Below, piece after piece: positions 22,198-32,324 of a stretch of 64,000 nucleotides of DNA; the stretch's first letter is position 1; the number at the start of each line of letters is the position of its first letter. Made by a program: the position numbers and the translations under genes. The stretch covers positions 2,361,001-2,425,000 of the forward strand of contig CM076945.1 in assembly GCA_039566865.1 (NCBI GenBank), in the 5' to 3' direction. The stretch comes from Aurelia coerulea. Taxonomy: Eukaryota; Cnidaria; Scyphozoa; Semaeostomeae; Ulmaridae. The notes beneath the pieces are model-generated. The model did not search any database and was not told the DNA's origin. It was given only the letters and a program-made list of their open reading frames with translations.

Positions 22198-24075
22198 ACG
22201 CCAGCAAGGAAGCAGTTGCCTTCCCTCATATAATATAGTGTTGACTGACCCCAGGCATGTTGATATAACACTTGCATGCCAAGCCAGGAAAACCAAAATG
22301 AGATGAACAATCTCACAACTGTCGGACAGTTTTTAACTGCAGCCTATAAAGCTTCTAAAAACTTCTTGCAACGGTTTGAATCGTTTAATTAACTTCCCAA
22401 AGAAGTCCTTGTTATTCGCTTTATTTCTCATACAGGCACAACTCTTGACCTCCATCAAATTGCTTTCATGAAGATTTTGACCTTCCAAAGCATGTCAGGA
22501 AAGACAAAATATGCATATAGCTCCCAATTAGTTGTTTATTTAAGGCCCTAAAATTGCAAAAAGGTAATTTTTTCCTATCAAAATATTTCCCCGAGTGCTT
22601 GAAACTCCTAGTTTTCAAAGAAGTTTCACGAAATATTTACGAGTTGTATTTGAAGTAAGAGATCTCTGACTTCACAAAACATTGTCCGAAATGACCTCAG
22701 TTGTAAAATAATTGTTTCAGATGCAATAAGAAACGAACATTTTAGTTGTTGAGTTGGTAAAAATACAGTTAACATGTAAATTGTTTGAACTCATGCCATT
22801 CAATGAATTTAAAATTTTCCAGTCGATGAGACGCCAGCGTAATTGACCCCCTACTGTTGCAAAGGAGCATCATTGTATAAAGTCGATTTTGCGAGATTTT
22901 CCTGCAGTGCAAAAGTTCTTCATTTGACATCATCTGCACACGTTTTTCTGAAACTTCAAGCTGTTATAAGCGCAAAAAGGACCACCGCCGTCCAGGAAAG
23001 ATCTCCATTGAAAAGGTAAGGATTGATAATCTCATTTCCTTGATCATCTAGGTAAAATTTTAAAAATTTAGTTTCTTTTTATCAGGGCATGATCAAGACA
23101 GATGGTTTTTCTTCATCAAGTTTAATCTAATGTTCACCAGAAAATATTTGCCATCGTTTGGCATCAAGCCCCATCTAGTATACAAAGAACCCACAAGAAT
23201 TAATCGGTGTTGTCAAGCGTGCTTGCTTTGATTTCCTACTGCAATACCATCTCGTCTTTTTACCGTAATTTTCCCAACCTTGCTTCCCTACTATAAAGCA
23301 TGGATCCTCGAGCATGGGTTTTGGGAAAAAACCAGTGATGTGCTTTTTGTTCGATTCAGTAGAAAGTGAATTGTTTGTGTGATGCTCTTCCGTATTTCCA
23401 TCATAAGTTCGTCAAGTAACCTTCAATCTTCCATGTACACCAACAACAAACTGTAACTGCAAGCAACACAATGCATTGCACGTGTGACGTAATACAGTAA
23501 AGAAGCAAACACTTTGCGGACCATTGTGTCCACTTAACTAGGAATCTGCCTTGCAGGAAGAATTTTGATTGAAATCTGTCAGTTGGCACCAAATCGTAGT
23601 GTCCGCCTTATTAAAGTGTCTATTTTATAGAGGTCCCTGCTAACAGCGAGTCGACTGTAGTAATGGTAGGGACTTTAAGGAACCACGAGGCATAGCGCCC
23701 AGTTCCTGTCCCATAATGCATTGTGAAAGGATTTCAGATTATCTGAAAGTCTATGAAGCTAGGCCGTTATTTTGTTTTAAATCGCTCTTTCCATAACGGA
23801 TGAAAAATCAAGTTAAAACGAGGTCATTCAAGACAGAAACGAGGTCATCCAAGACGCCTAGAGTAAAGCAGAATTGTCTATTCTTATTGTCCTTCTCGAA
23901 CCTGATTGGAGAACCGTCAGCATTGCCCAACCGCCATTGTCCAGCTTGTGTTCTTGCTGTTTCATGCGCAGCGCGCAAAGCCTAATGGCTAGCAGGGGAT
24001 CGTTAATCATTCACAAAGGCAAATATAACGCCAACGCTATCAATTAGGTTACTGTTTCCATTTATCATCTGTATG

Positions 24076-24333
24076 CATGGGTAGTTAGACACTGCTGGTG
24101 TGCTTCTATGGAGAAGAGCTGGATAATATGTATCTGCGGGGGACATTTTTTATAGTACTGCGGAGGAGATATCTGCGGGGGAAATTTTTTATAGTACTGC
24201 GGAGGAGATATCTGCGGGGGAAATTTCGTCCTTTCGATATCTCCTCCGCAGTACTACAAAAAATTTCCCCCGCAGATACATATCATCCAGCGCTCCTCCA
24301 TAGAAGCACACCAGCAGTGTCTAACTACCCATG
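24076..24333. mobile_element. MITE with internal CTGCGGAGGAGATAT repeats, 7-bp target duplication
   Basis: CATGGGTAGTTAGACACTGC at the left is exactly inverted at the right. The direct repeat CTGTATG flanks it (24069-24075 and 24334-24340). Inside, a unit of about 39 bp (ATCTGCGGGGGA... AGTACTGCGGAGGAG) is repeated three times and then inverted, making a multi-branch hairpin. A relative with CCTCCGCAG and CTGTGGTGTCTAACAACCCAT lies at 56330-56475. Confidence 0.85.
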
Positions 24334-24929
24334 CTGTATGTACATCATTAGACATAATCATGGGAAAATCGAGGGGAAAGAAATGGGAGAAAAAGAGATA
24401 ATACTACCCTGGGTACCAGACTAGATAATACTTCTCATTCGTTTAAATCTTTCCTGAAAATGAACGCTGAACAGTTCAGTATTTTGAAAACCTGTGAAAT
24501 TATCCACATCCCTCCGTCATTCCACTTAAAGTTCAAAGCATCCGACCTGTTTCTAGAATCAAGCCGTTTCCCTGAGGCGGCAAAATTTGAACATCTGCCG
24601 GCTAGAGCGTATTTTTAGTCATGGATATGCACTGTATCATTTCGCAAAAAGCAGCTTAAAAACACTTTACTTTAAGAGGTGAATATGCGATGATGTCGCT
24701 ATCTTAGTCCTTGACAGCGCTAAAAATGTCGGAGATGTTTTGGGATAAAGCCGATATAAAGCTAAATCATATCTGTTTTGGTTTCGATAAATAAAGATTT
24801 GATTTAAAGGAAGCTGCAAGCTTGATATTGTGTCTGAAGGAATTTGCAGAGCAAGCAGCATCGTATGATAGGTAAGGTGACAATACTAATGCTTTCCACA
24901 TCTTCTTCCAGGTTCGTTCTAAGACCAGG

Positions 24930-25271
24930 TTTTTAATAATAATAATAATAATAATCAATTTCTTTAAAGTTGGTAGAATACGTCTATACTGCACATCAAA
25001 AGATGTGCACTAATTAATACCAACTATATCTACATAAATATACAAAAGCAACTTAATTACAATCCAACTCTTTACATATCTATTTACAAACTCTGCAGGT
25101 ACATGTATTTGCATTCCATTCTCTGATTTTTCGTTTGAAAGAGAGGACACTGTCACAGCTCTTTACCACATCAGGTATGCTATTCCAAAGGTAGCTGCCT
25201 CTGTATGTTATAGAATTTGCCCCATAAGTTATCAGTGCCATAAGTACCGGTACAGTACTGATCCGGCACAA
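24930..25271 (-). pseudogene. LINE (non-LTR retrotransposon) 3' remnant
   Basis: On the minus strand the C-terminal tail of a reverse transcriptase ORF reads ITYRGSYLWNSIPDVVKS, then FKRKIREWN, and ends with a Cys motif (C-T-C-R-V-C) before a stop near 25080. This W-N-S-[IL]-P...FK-x-x-[IL]-[KR]-x-W pattern is typical of the C-termini of animal LINE ORF2 proteins. Downstream the element ends in an (ATT)n tract (about 24930-24955), a common LINE tail. It is 5'-truncated and inactive. Confidence 0.75.
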
Positions 25272-25664
25272 AGTTGTTACGGTTCAAGAGCGTTTACTCT
25301 GCTCCAGAGCAAAATTATTCTGTAGGTAGAAGGAACAAAAGTATTCCGGTTTATCAAAAGCAGTTAAAACAGTCTGTACCGCTACAACTTTTGACCTGTA
25401 GCAAAAGTGTCACAGACGAGCCTCCCTTTCACACACTGCTCCTGCAAATGTGTATCAATTTTGTACTTTCTATCCATAGGAAAATGTTGTTCCGGAGCAA
25501 TACTCTTCAACCAGATCAAATCGGTACCGGAGAAATATTGTACCGCCTGATAAATTTTTATTGACAGGTCTTGGTAGGCAGTTGTAAATTGAACATACAG
25601 AAAGATATAAGTTTTTGCTTGATAAAAAATTGTTTTTACATTTCACAGATATTTTGTTTAAAGG

Positions 25665-25850
25665 GAATCGACACAGTTAAAAGCTGGCCAGGTCAAAAAT
25701 ATAATCTATTGTACTCGACCACTTTGACGCATCCGGTTTCATTGTGTATGTAAAGAAACAATGGGTTTGTGGGCGCTTCTTTAGCCTATTTATAGCGGCT
25801 ACGAGATATAGCTATGTCTACTCCCTGGTTGCCACTGCGCTATGAACTAC
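25665..25850. repeat. Dispersed repeat, copy 1 (AGTTAAAAGCTGGC)
   Basis: Contains AAGGGAATCGACACAGTTAAAAGCTGG, then TCATTGTGT, AACAATGGGTTTGTGG and CCTATTTATAGCGGCT. An inverted copy lies at about 51340-51545 and a third at about 63668-63800. Ends are not defined and no coding potential is seen. All three are outside exons. Confidence 0.7.
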
Positions 25851-26686
25851 CATCGCTTTCCTCAACGCCAATATTTCAAATTTCAAGTGCCTCTGTGAAA
25901 ATCTACCGAAATATTAATTTGTTAGCATGCAAGTTTTCGCAAAAATTATCAACCCGCAAATATACATTTAGAAAAGAATCATCAAATGAACATGCAAAAA
26001 GAAACTTCACAAATGATGATTAAAATCTACCGTACATTTAGGAGGTGGTTGTAAATTGAACATTAAAGATTTCAAGTGATACACGAGCCATACATTTAGC
26101 AGCTCATTGCAAATTGAACATGCAATGAAGTCAGCTGCCATTTTGCAAAGATGTTTTGAGAAGGAAGAAAATCCAATTTTGAGATAGAATGATTGATTTT
26201 CTACCGCCTTTCCTGTTTCATTAAACGGCTAGAGTGGACAGAAAGCCTAACAACAACGCCCTGCAGTCAAAATGAAGTCTCTGCATTATCTAAACAAAAA
26301 TCAATATTATGATAAATAATTAAGCTACTAATTAATCAACCCACGCAATCATAATTCTTAGTAGCTTATTAGATATCGAAAAGTTTTTGTAAATCCTTGA
26401 TGGCTTTTTTTGAAATCATGTCATGCTATCAGATTTGTCATTAAAAATTAACACAACACTTTCAATTAATTAACCCCAATGATATCTATAAAAATATGAC
26501 ACATGTCTTCATTTTTCGATACATCATTTCAAGACAGCTTAGTCTCGAAAGAGCCTTTTTGATTCACCCAGGACGAGTGACAAATTTCAGAAAATATCGT
26601 ACATGGCATTTCAGGGAAAATCGTCCACATAATTGAGAATTTCTGCTGTCAAAACACTAGTACAAGAGGTGTTTTTGCAATTTCAG

Positions 26687-26693
26687 GTGAAAA
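26687..26693 (+). promoter_or_regulatory. Probable splice acceptor just before the neuropeptide start codon
   Basis: A pyrimidine-containing TTTTTGCAATTTCAG ends at 26686, seven bases before the ATG. This suggests that the 5' UTR is split and the coding exon starts at 26687, with a non-coding first exon upstream. The upstream exon itself was not located. Confidence 0.5.
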
Positions 26694-28610
26694 ATGCATT
26701 GGAGTGCGACAAGTTGCCTGCTTGTGTGCATTTTGAATCTAGCAGTGACAGATCTGTCGAGTGTGTTAGCATCCAATCACGAGCATCAAGGAGCCATAGA
26801 AAATGACGAGCACATTCACGAACAAGGAACTGGTAACTTCGATCGCGTTTATTCTGATATTGGTACTCATGATGCACGAAATGATTTGAACGATAAACAA
26901 GGAGTTAGAGACGTATCGCATCATTCAGATGCTGATGCTGGTGAAGGGGATAGACCTGTCATTGGAGCTGATGAGCTGGCTGAAGGACAACGGCACAGAA
27001 GAAGCGTTATCAACCCAGGTTTATTGTTTTACACATATAGGCGAGTTGCAAAAGAACAGAGAGGGGAAAAATTGCCTCATCACAGAAAAAGAATGGAAGA
27101 TAATCTAAGGCAACGACGTGTATATGCAGGTGATACTTCAGCTGCGGAAACTGAGGGTGTTTCAGAACGCGTGGAGCACAAGAGAAACACTTTAAATAAA
27201 GCATACGAAGTGAAGATGCCGTCATCTGCTGCAAGAAAAAGAAGGAACGTTGTTTATGATACCAGCAACAATCTTAGGGGAGCGAGACACGATAGTGAAG
27301 CAGAGAATGAAAAGCCTTTTTGGAAAGTAAGATTTGGCCGAGAAGAAACAACTGGACCTTTCTGGAAGGGAAGATTTGGCAGGGGACTACGAGACACAGC
27401 ACCCATGTGGACAGGCAGATATGGCAGGGACGGACGAGAAGTTGCCCCTCCGTGGTCAAGCAGATATGGCAGAGACGCACACGCAAAATCACTAATTACG
27501 TATAGAAGGGAGGCCCGTAACCAATTGCCGTTTTGGAAGGGTAGATTTGCTGGTAGGGAAGTACGACGCGAAGCGCCATTTTGGAATGGAAGGTATGGGA
27601 GAGAAACAGCAAACCAAAAACCACCTTGGGCGTGGAGATTTGGCAGAGATGCAGAAGAGATCAATGATTCAGCACGTGAGGTAGCACCACATATATGGAA
27701 ATCAAGGTTTGGACGAGAAAGCAAGAGAAGAGGGGAGCAAGTTGCAAAAGAAGAGCGTTTGGAGGCGGCCATTAACGCGGAGTTCATGACTGGAGAAAAT
27801 CATCACGAAGGAAGACATGAGCAGCACCTAGCGAATCATCGTAAGGATAGGGAAGAGCAAGAACTTGAGAATGAGGACACACAGCCGAGCGTTCGTTTTG
27901 GGAGATCTGTTTATTTCGCAGACGCCGTAGATGTCGACAGAGATGGATCAAGAATGAAGCGTAAGAGAAGAGGCAGTGGCAGAGTCGTCCCCCGCATTGT
28001 GAATCACGTAGTACTACCTCAAAGGAGCCACAGTTCTGGAAAAGAATTCATTTATTACAGACCGATAATGTATGCAGTGCCAGACAGAGCTATACGATAC
28101 GGAGAAGTTCAAACTCAAAGATATGACCCAAAAATGGAGAATTGGCCAGCACAAAGCAGATCTCAGCAAGCACCAGAAGAGATGAAACATGGAGATGGCA
28201 ATGAAAGGGCAGAAGCTGACAGAGATACGACATTTGAAGATAATGATTTGGCAGGTACGGGATTTGATGTAGTTGACGGTGTGGAACCCACTAAAGATCG
28301 CGAAGCAGAAGACACGTATGGGAATCGTTTCGTTTACCAAATGGAAAGGTTGCGTCATAAAATCAGAGATACTGAGATGAAGGAAGGATTGGCCGCTACA
28401 AGAGAGGGTATAGGCTTCAGCAGGGGGAAAAGCAACAGAAGTACACCCGCTGGAAGGCCTCGGAGCAGAAACCTAAACAGGGGAAAGGCCGACAGGTCTG
28501 AGCTGGAAATGATTGAAAATATCTTGCATGGGAAGATACATACAAGCAATGACGGGCATATGCAAAATGTTGATGATTATTACGAACAAATAAAAGACGA
28601 TGGATTGTGA
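26694..28610 (+). CDS. Neuropeptide precursor: multiple PxWxxR(F/Y)amide peptides
   Basis: A 638-residue secreted precursor in one exon. Residues 1 to about 26 form a signal peptide (hydrophobic SCLLVCILNLAVT core). Residues about 206-342 hold eight related peptides, each ending Arg-Phe/Tyr-Gly-Arg, the signal for C-terminal amidation: KPFWKVRFGR, GPFWKGRFGR, APMWTGRYGR, APPWSSRYGR, LPFWKGRFAGR, APFWNGRYGR, KPPWAWRFGR and APHIWKSRFGR. Six of the eight are followed directly by Asp or Glu. The consensus is P-x-W-x-x-R-[F/Y]-amide; the last has an extra residue before Trp. A ninth, QPSVRFGR, lies near residue 403. The fifth copy has Ala inserted before Gly-Arg, moving the predicted amide to Ala. 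A possible decayed unit (SLITYRRE) sits between copies 4 and 5. Dibasic sites (KRKRR near 425) and a long charged C-terminal spacer follow. The use of single Arg plus acidic residues, and Pro near the N-terminus of the mature peptide, is as in cnidarian RFamide/LWamide precursors. No named family is matched with confidence. Peptides would be secreted and act on GPCRs or peptide-gated channels. Confidence 0.85.
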   Translation: MHWSATSCLLVCILNLAVTDLSSVLASNHEHQGAIENDEHIHEQGTGNFDRVYSDIGTHDARNDLNDKQGVRDVSHHSDADAGEGDRPVIGADELAEGQRHRRSVINPGLLFYTYRRVAKEQRGEKLPHHRKRMEDNLRQRRVYAGDTSAAETEGVSERVEHKRNTLNKAYEVKMPSSAARKRRNVVYDTSNNLRGARHDSEAENEKPFWKVRFGREETTGPFWKGRFGRGLRDTAPMWTGRYGRDGREVAPPWSSRYGRDAHAKSLITYRREARNQLPFWKGRFAGREVRREAPFWNGRYGRETANQKPPWAWRFGRDAEEINDSAREVAPHIWKSRFGRESKRRGEQVAKEERLEAAINAEFMTGENHHEGRHEQHLANHRKDREEQELENEDTQPSVRFGRSVYFADAVDVDRDGSRMKRKRRGSGRVVPRIVNHVVLPQRSHSSGKEFIYYRPIMYAVPDRAIRYGEVQTQRYDPKMENWPAQSRSQQAPEEMKHGDGNERAEADRDTTFEDNDLAGTGFDVVDGVEPTKDREAEDTYGNRFVYQMERLRHKIRDTEMKEGLAATREGIGFSRGKSNRSTPAGRPRSRNLNRGKADRSELEMIENILHGKIHTSNDGHMQNVDDYYEQIKDDGL

Positions 28611-28966
28611 GTGATGAAACGTAGAGACAGGACTTTGTAGTGATAGTTCAAGTAGCATATTATGAACCGATTAGGGACTAGGTATTTTGTCATAGGTTAG
28701 GTGATCTATTACGCCAAGATTTGGTTGTTCTTCGGTGTTGCTGAAGCTTTAACCAACATTTTACGAACATTGGTAAAACTAGAAGTGAAATACGACAGAG
28801 AGTAGCATTTCATCTTTACTATTTCACTTCTTTCCCTGCGCCACAAAAGTGTTAGAAAACATTGGTTCAAGTTTTTGTTGTATTTCATAAATGATGCATG
28901 CAGTTCCACATTTGTTTACTAACGCATGAAGAACCATTCATTCGACAGGGAAAGATGGACTAAACG

Positions 28967-29072
28967 TAGACTTATGACAATGAGTCCCTTGTATCCCTGT
29001 GGTAAACCTTGACCGACGCGTCATCATCAAGTCAAAGAGCACAGGGAAACAAGAGACTCCAGGTGATAAGTC
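28967..29072. mobile_element. Short inverted-repeat element related to the TAGACTTATGA family
   Basis: TAGACTTATGACAATGAGTC at the left matches the left end of the 46597-47148 element. The right side has the inverted ACAGGGAAACAAGAGACTCC followed by GATAAGTCT. It is a deleted copy of about 106 bp. Confidence 0.65.
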
Positions 29073-29892
29073 TGAGCTAAACCGGCTGCGAAAAAGTGCA
29101 TCAGGGACTAACAGTACAACGGAAATCTATCAATTTTCGACTTTGGGATATGAGGAATTTTAAATCAATATGGAGCGACCCTGGACGTAAGACTTCGTTG
29201 AACATTTAAAAGAAGAACAACACACTTGGATTTTAATAGGTTATGTACTCTCATTGCATATCAACCAGCGGTGTCATTCACAAGGTCACAAACGCATCAA
29301 CTTATTGCACGAAATGTAGTCTTTGCTTTTTGTTAGGTGTGGTAATCTTCCAAGTAGATATGTGATCAGTAGTAAATGTTGTAGCGACAACGAGGACTCA
29401 TGTAACCTGGGGCATTAAGCTATTCTCCTGGCAAAGACCAAGCAGGTGAGCGGCAGGTGAGATGAATAGTTTCGTTGTACGTCGAAATATAAGATAACAA
29501 ATAATCCATTAATAGATATCTTAGCTACTCTAAAAAGATTCTGGGTCGAGTGACATTTTTTTTGCATTTTTTAACGAACAACTCGATTGAGTGATGTCAT
29601 AGCTTCTATAACTGTTGTGAGCTGTTGTGCAAATTCGAAAACTCTACAAAATTTATAAAAATATCGTTTGAATCAAATTCTTTTTAGAGTAGCGAAAACG
29701 TCTATTTCAATAAGCCATTAATCTTGTATTTGAAGGGCTAAATTAATTGTGAAAATTTTCTCACCAAAATTGATTTTTGTCAACATCTGCTGGGTTGTGT
29801 TCAGAATCCTTCAACAAGACTTTCGTCGCATTCTTAATTATCAAAGTGATCACTGAGCTGCGTTTACCGAATGAGAATTCAAAATAGTACTG

Positions 29893-30662
29893 GGCGGGTG
29901 TCCCAGAAAAAAGGTAACCGAGTTGTTTAGACGTCGAAATAAGAATTTAGCTAGGATCAATCCGCAATAAGTTTCAAAATAATCTTCAATAGTCAACTTG
30001 AATATAAATATCTCGTTCGTGCAATGGTAGTTGGAATATCAATCTTGAAAGTCCAAATTTGCCTCCATATCCAAACCAGGGCTTTTGGGTTTTGGCCTGA
30101 GCTGTTAACATGCTGTGTTGTGGAATCTTGCAGTTTACAGAAAACCTTCATTGTCACTACTTACGAGGTTGTGAATCTCGTAAATCGTAGAAACCTCGTG
30201 CTCAAGAACACGATTTCAATATAAATCAGAAACTGAGACCACGTTTACACAAGGTATTTGCAATAAACAAGGTATTTATCTTCACGTTAACTATCGAATA
30301 GTATTTCAAGATAACTAGGGATTGATTCGAGTTAAATAGCTATGGCCAGCCCCAATCAAAGTAGTAGTAGTAGTAGTAATTTATTTCAAGTGGGCTGATA
30401 GCGTTTCTAGCTATTTAAAGCTAATTTAGGCCCACTATGCATGCCGCATCCAGGCATGGGACCCCTAGTTTAACGTCCCTTCCGAAGAACGGCGCGAGGT
30501 GAGTTGCGAGGTCAGGCCTCAGAGGTCACCCATCCGGAGTTTGACCTCACTCGACCGAGCTTAACTTCAGTCACCTGACGGAAACTGTTTAAGCCACTCG
30601 GCCACTCACCCGCGAAAACTCGGTTACTCAAATCTGTTGCCTCATTTTTTTGAGACACCTAG
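29893..30662. mobile_element. GTGTCCC-tipped inverted-repeat element with nested SINE
   Basis: GCGGGTGTCCCAGAAAAAAG and GGTAACCGAGTTG at the left pair with ACTCGGTTACT and TTTTTTTGAGACACC at the right. The 5S-derived SINE at about 30380-30610 lies inside. It resembles in plan the mariner-like MITEs at 1411 and 41851 but with different inner sequence. Confidence 0.65.
30380..30610 (-). repeat. 5S-rRNA-derived SINE
   Basis: On the minus strand the sequence has ACTGAAGTTAAGCTCGGTCG and, at the correct spacing, CTCCGGATGGGTGACCTC. These match the two halves of the 5S rRNA internal promoter and 3' domain (ACCGAAGTTAAGC ... TTGGATGGGTGACC). The remainder diverges from 5S rRNA. The element is followed by an (AGT)n tract at 30361-30380, which fits a SINE tail on the minus strand. 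Confidence 0.7.
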
Positions 30663-30973
30663 TAGAAACAACATCGAGAATAATAGCAAGTCTTCAACAT
30701 TTCTCCACACTTAAAGTAATATACATACATCTTAGAAAATATTGAAACTATAACAATTGTTGTAAATCTTAATCCAGCAAAAATTGTCATTATGGGATCT
30801 TAATGTTATAAAGTCATTGCAAATTAAAAAATGATTTTCTCTTTTGTTCTAAATTTCTCTACTGTATACATTTAACAAAAATCAATTAAAGTATTCATAG
30901 GGATTATTTTTGAAACGATATTTTACGCTGCATTGAAAAAGGTTTAATCAAAATTTTCATTTTACATAAATTG

Positions 30974-31480
30974 TACCAGGTGTCCAAACAAAGGCAACGA
31001 AATTTGACAATCCTAATGCACATTATTTCAAACTAACTTTCAACATTTATCTTTATTTAAATCTGCAATGATTTGGGTAAAATTTGATATTTGTCTAGCA
31101 TTTTTGCTGACTTGTTTGTCGAGTTAAAAATCAGCAAACTTCAAATTTGCTTTTTGGTTGATACCACAGCTGCCAGCAGTTTGAGTATGAAAGATTATAT
31201 TGCAATGCTTTTAATTTTCCTGATTTTTTCATTTTTACTTTACAACAAAGGTACCGAAAATACTGGAAAATATACCAAAATTCAAATTAATCATTATGGT
31301 CATATGGAATCTTAATCTGAAGATTGTCTTTAGCTAAATCTAAATCTAAATTTGAAAGTCAAAATTTGCTTCCATATTTGCTGATTCAGATTTAGCTAAA
31401 AACAATCTCCTGATCGTAATTTTGAAACAATTTGCATTGGGATTTTTCAAATGTGTTGTTTATTTTTGGGACGCCCTGTA
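30974..31480. mobile_element. GTGTCC-tipped inverted-repeat MITE
   Basis: TACCAGGTGTCCAAACAAAGGC at the left and GTTTATTTTTGGGACGCCCTGTA at the right are imperfect inverted copies. The body holds a smaller inverted pair (GATTTAGCTAAA-type blocks near 31330 and 31385). No transposase. Confidence 0.6.
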
Positions 31481-32324
31481 GACAACAAAAAACATCCTGG
31501 GAGACCAATAAAAAGGAACTACATTATTTCCAAACAAACAGATGGACAAATGTTATTCTCGCACTAAAGTTCGTATAACTTATTCATCTTCTCACATGTT
31601 CACAAACTGATATCAATTACACAAATTCAAGAAGCGCTTACTCCAAATTTTGAACAGCATCTCCGTTTTCACTTTGGTCCTTGTCCTTTAACAAATTCTA
31701 CCTTTTAATAAAAAAGTTTTCGGGGTACGAGTTCTTTCACTGGAAATCTATGAAAATAATTTGGAAAAGCAACAAACTTAGTGGCAAAATTTCAAGTTTC
31801 TTTCTCTGAACTACTTACTTGTACCTTGTGATTATCTTTCGGGGATCTTTCGTCACCGTATCGAGACCCTTGGAAGGGGGAGAGAGAAGGATTTTGTGGG
31901 ACAACCATTTTATCATTTTGATATGTCTGGAGATTCTCTAATCAGTGGCCTTATAAACATGGACAGAAAGTACGACATTCGATAGTTGTTTGCGACAACT
32001 GCTCTACACACTGGTCTTGTTGGAGGACCTTTGTTTTCATCGTCAAATTTCTTATGATCCTTTCTCAGCCCAGAAAGTGGAGGTATGATTGGTTGAGAAT
32101 GTCATTTGAACTTTCTACTCCCAAAAGCACGATGTTTAGCAGATTTCGTACGGAGCTCCACATTTAGTTTCTAAAACATCGAATCTTCAGAACCTTTTCT
32201 TGAGTCCACATTTTGCACAAGGTATCAGGTTCAGAATAATAAACTAGAAATACCGTAAATTTACCTCCAAAAAAAGGAGTTAAATACCTTTAAAAAAATC
32301 TTCCCTTGACGAGAATCCAGCTCA

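Larger units (their letters stand above)
21149..26693. other. Intergenic DNA between DPF and the neuropeptide gene
   Basis: No conserved coding exon was found in this 5.5 kb. Contents recognised are a small inverted repeat at 22106-22197, a MITE at 24076-24333, a LINE 3' remnant on the minus strand at about 24930-25271, and a copy of a dispersed repeat at about 25665-25850. A possible exon near 22960-23014 (a lysine-rich 18-codon ORF ending at a GTAAGG) was considered and is not needed by DPF. Confidence 0.6.
28611..32324. other. Intergenic DNA between the neuropeptide gene and TPC
   Basis: No coding exon was recognised. It holds an inverted-repeat element related to the one at 46597-47148 (28967-29072), a copy of the AGCTACTCT element (29518-29715), a GTGTCCC-tipped element with a 5S-derived SINE inside (29893-30662), another GTGTCC-tipped element (30974-31480), and AT-rich unique sequence. 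The two genes converge here, so both 3' UTRs should fall in this region. Confidence 0.6.

Noticed and set aside
22960..23014. Candidate final DPF exon (lysine-rich, ends at GTAAGG)
   Set aside because: Its acceptor phases do not give the lysine-rich frame, and the previous exon already reads to a stop at 21148.
24120..24290. Short spaced repeats that could suggest a CRISPR array
   Set aside because: The genome is eukaryotic, the repeats face each other in inverted orientation, and the block is bounded by transposon ends with a target duplication.
27254..27787. 177-codon minus-strand ORF across the neuropeptide array
   Set aside because: It is antisense to the repeat units; its repeats mirror the plus-strand peptide array, which has the signal peptide and processing sites.
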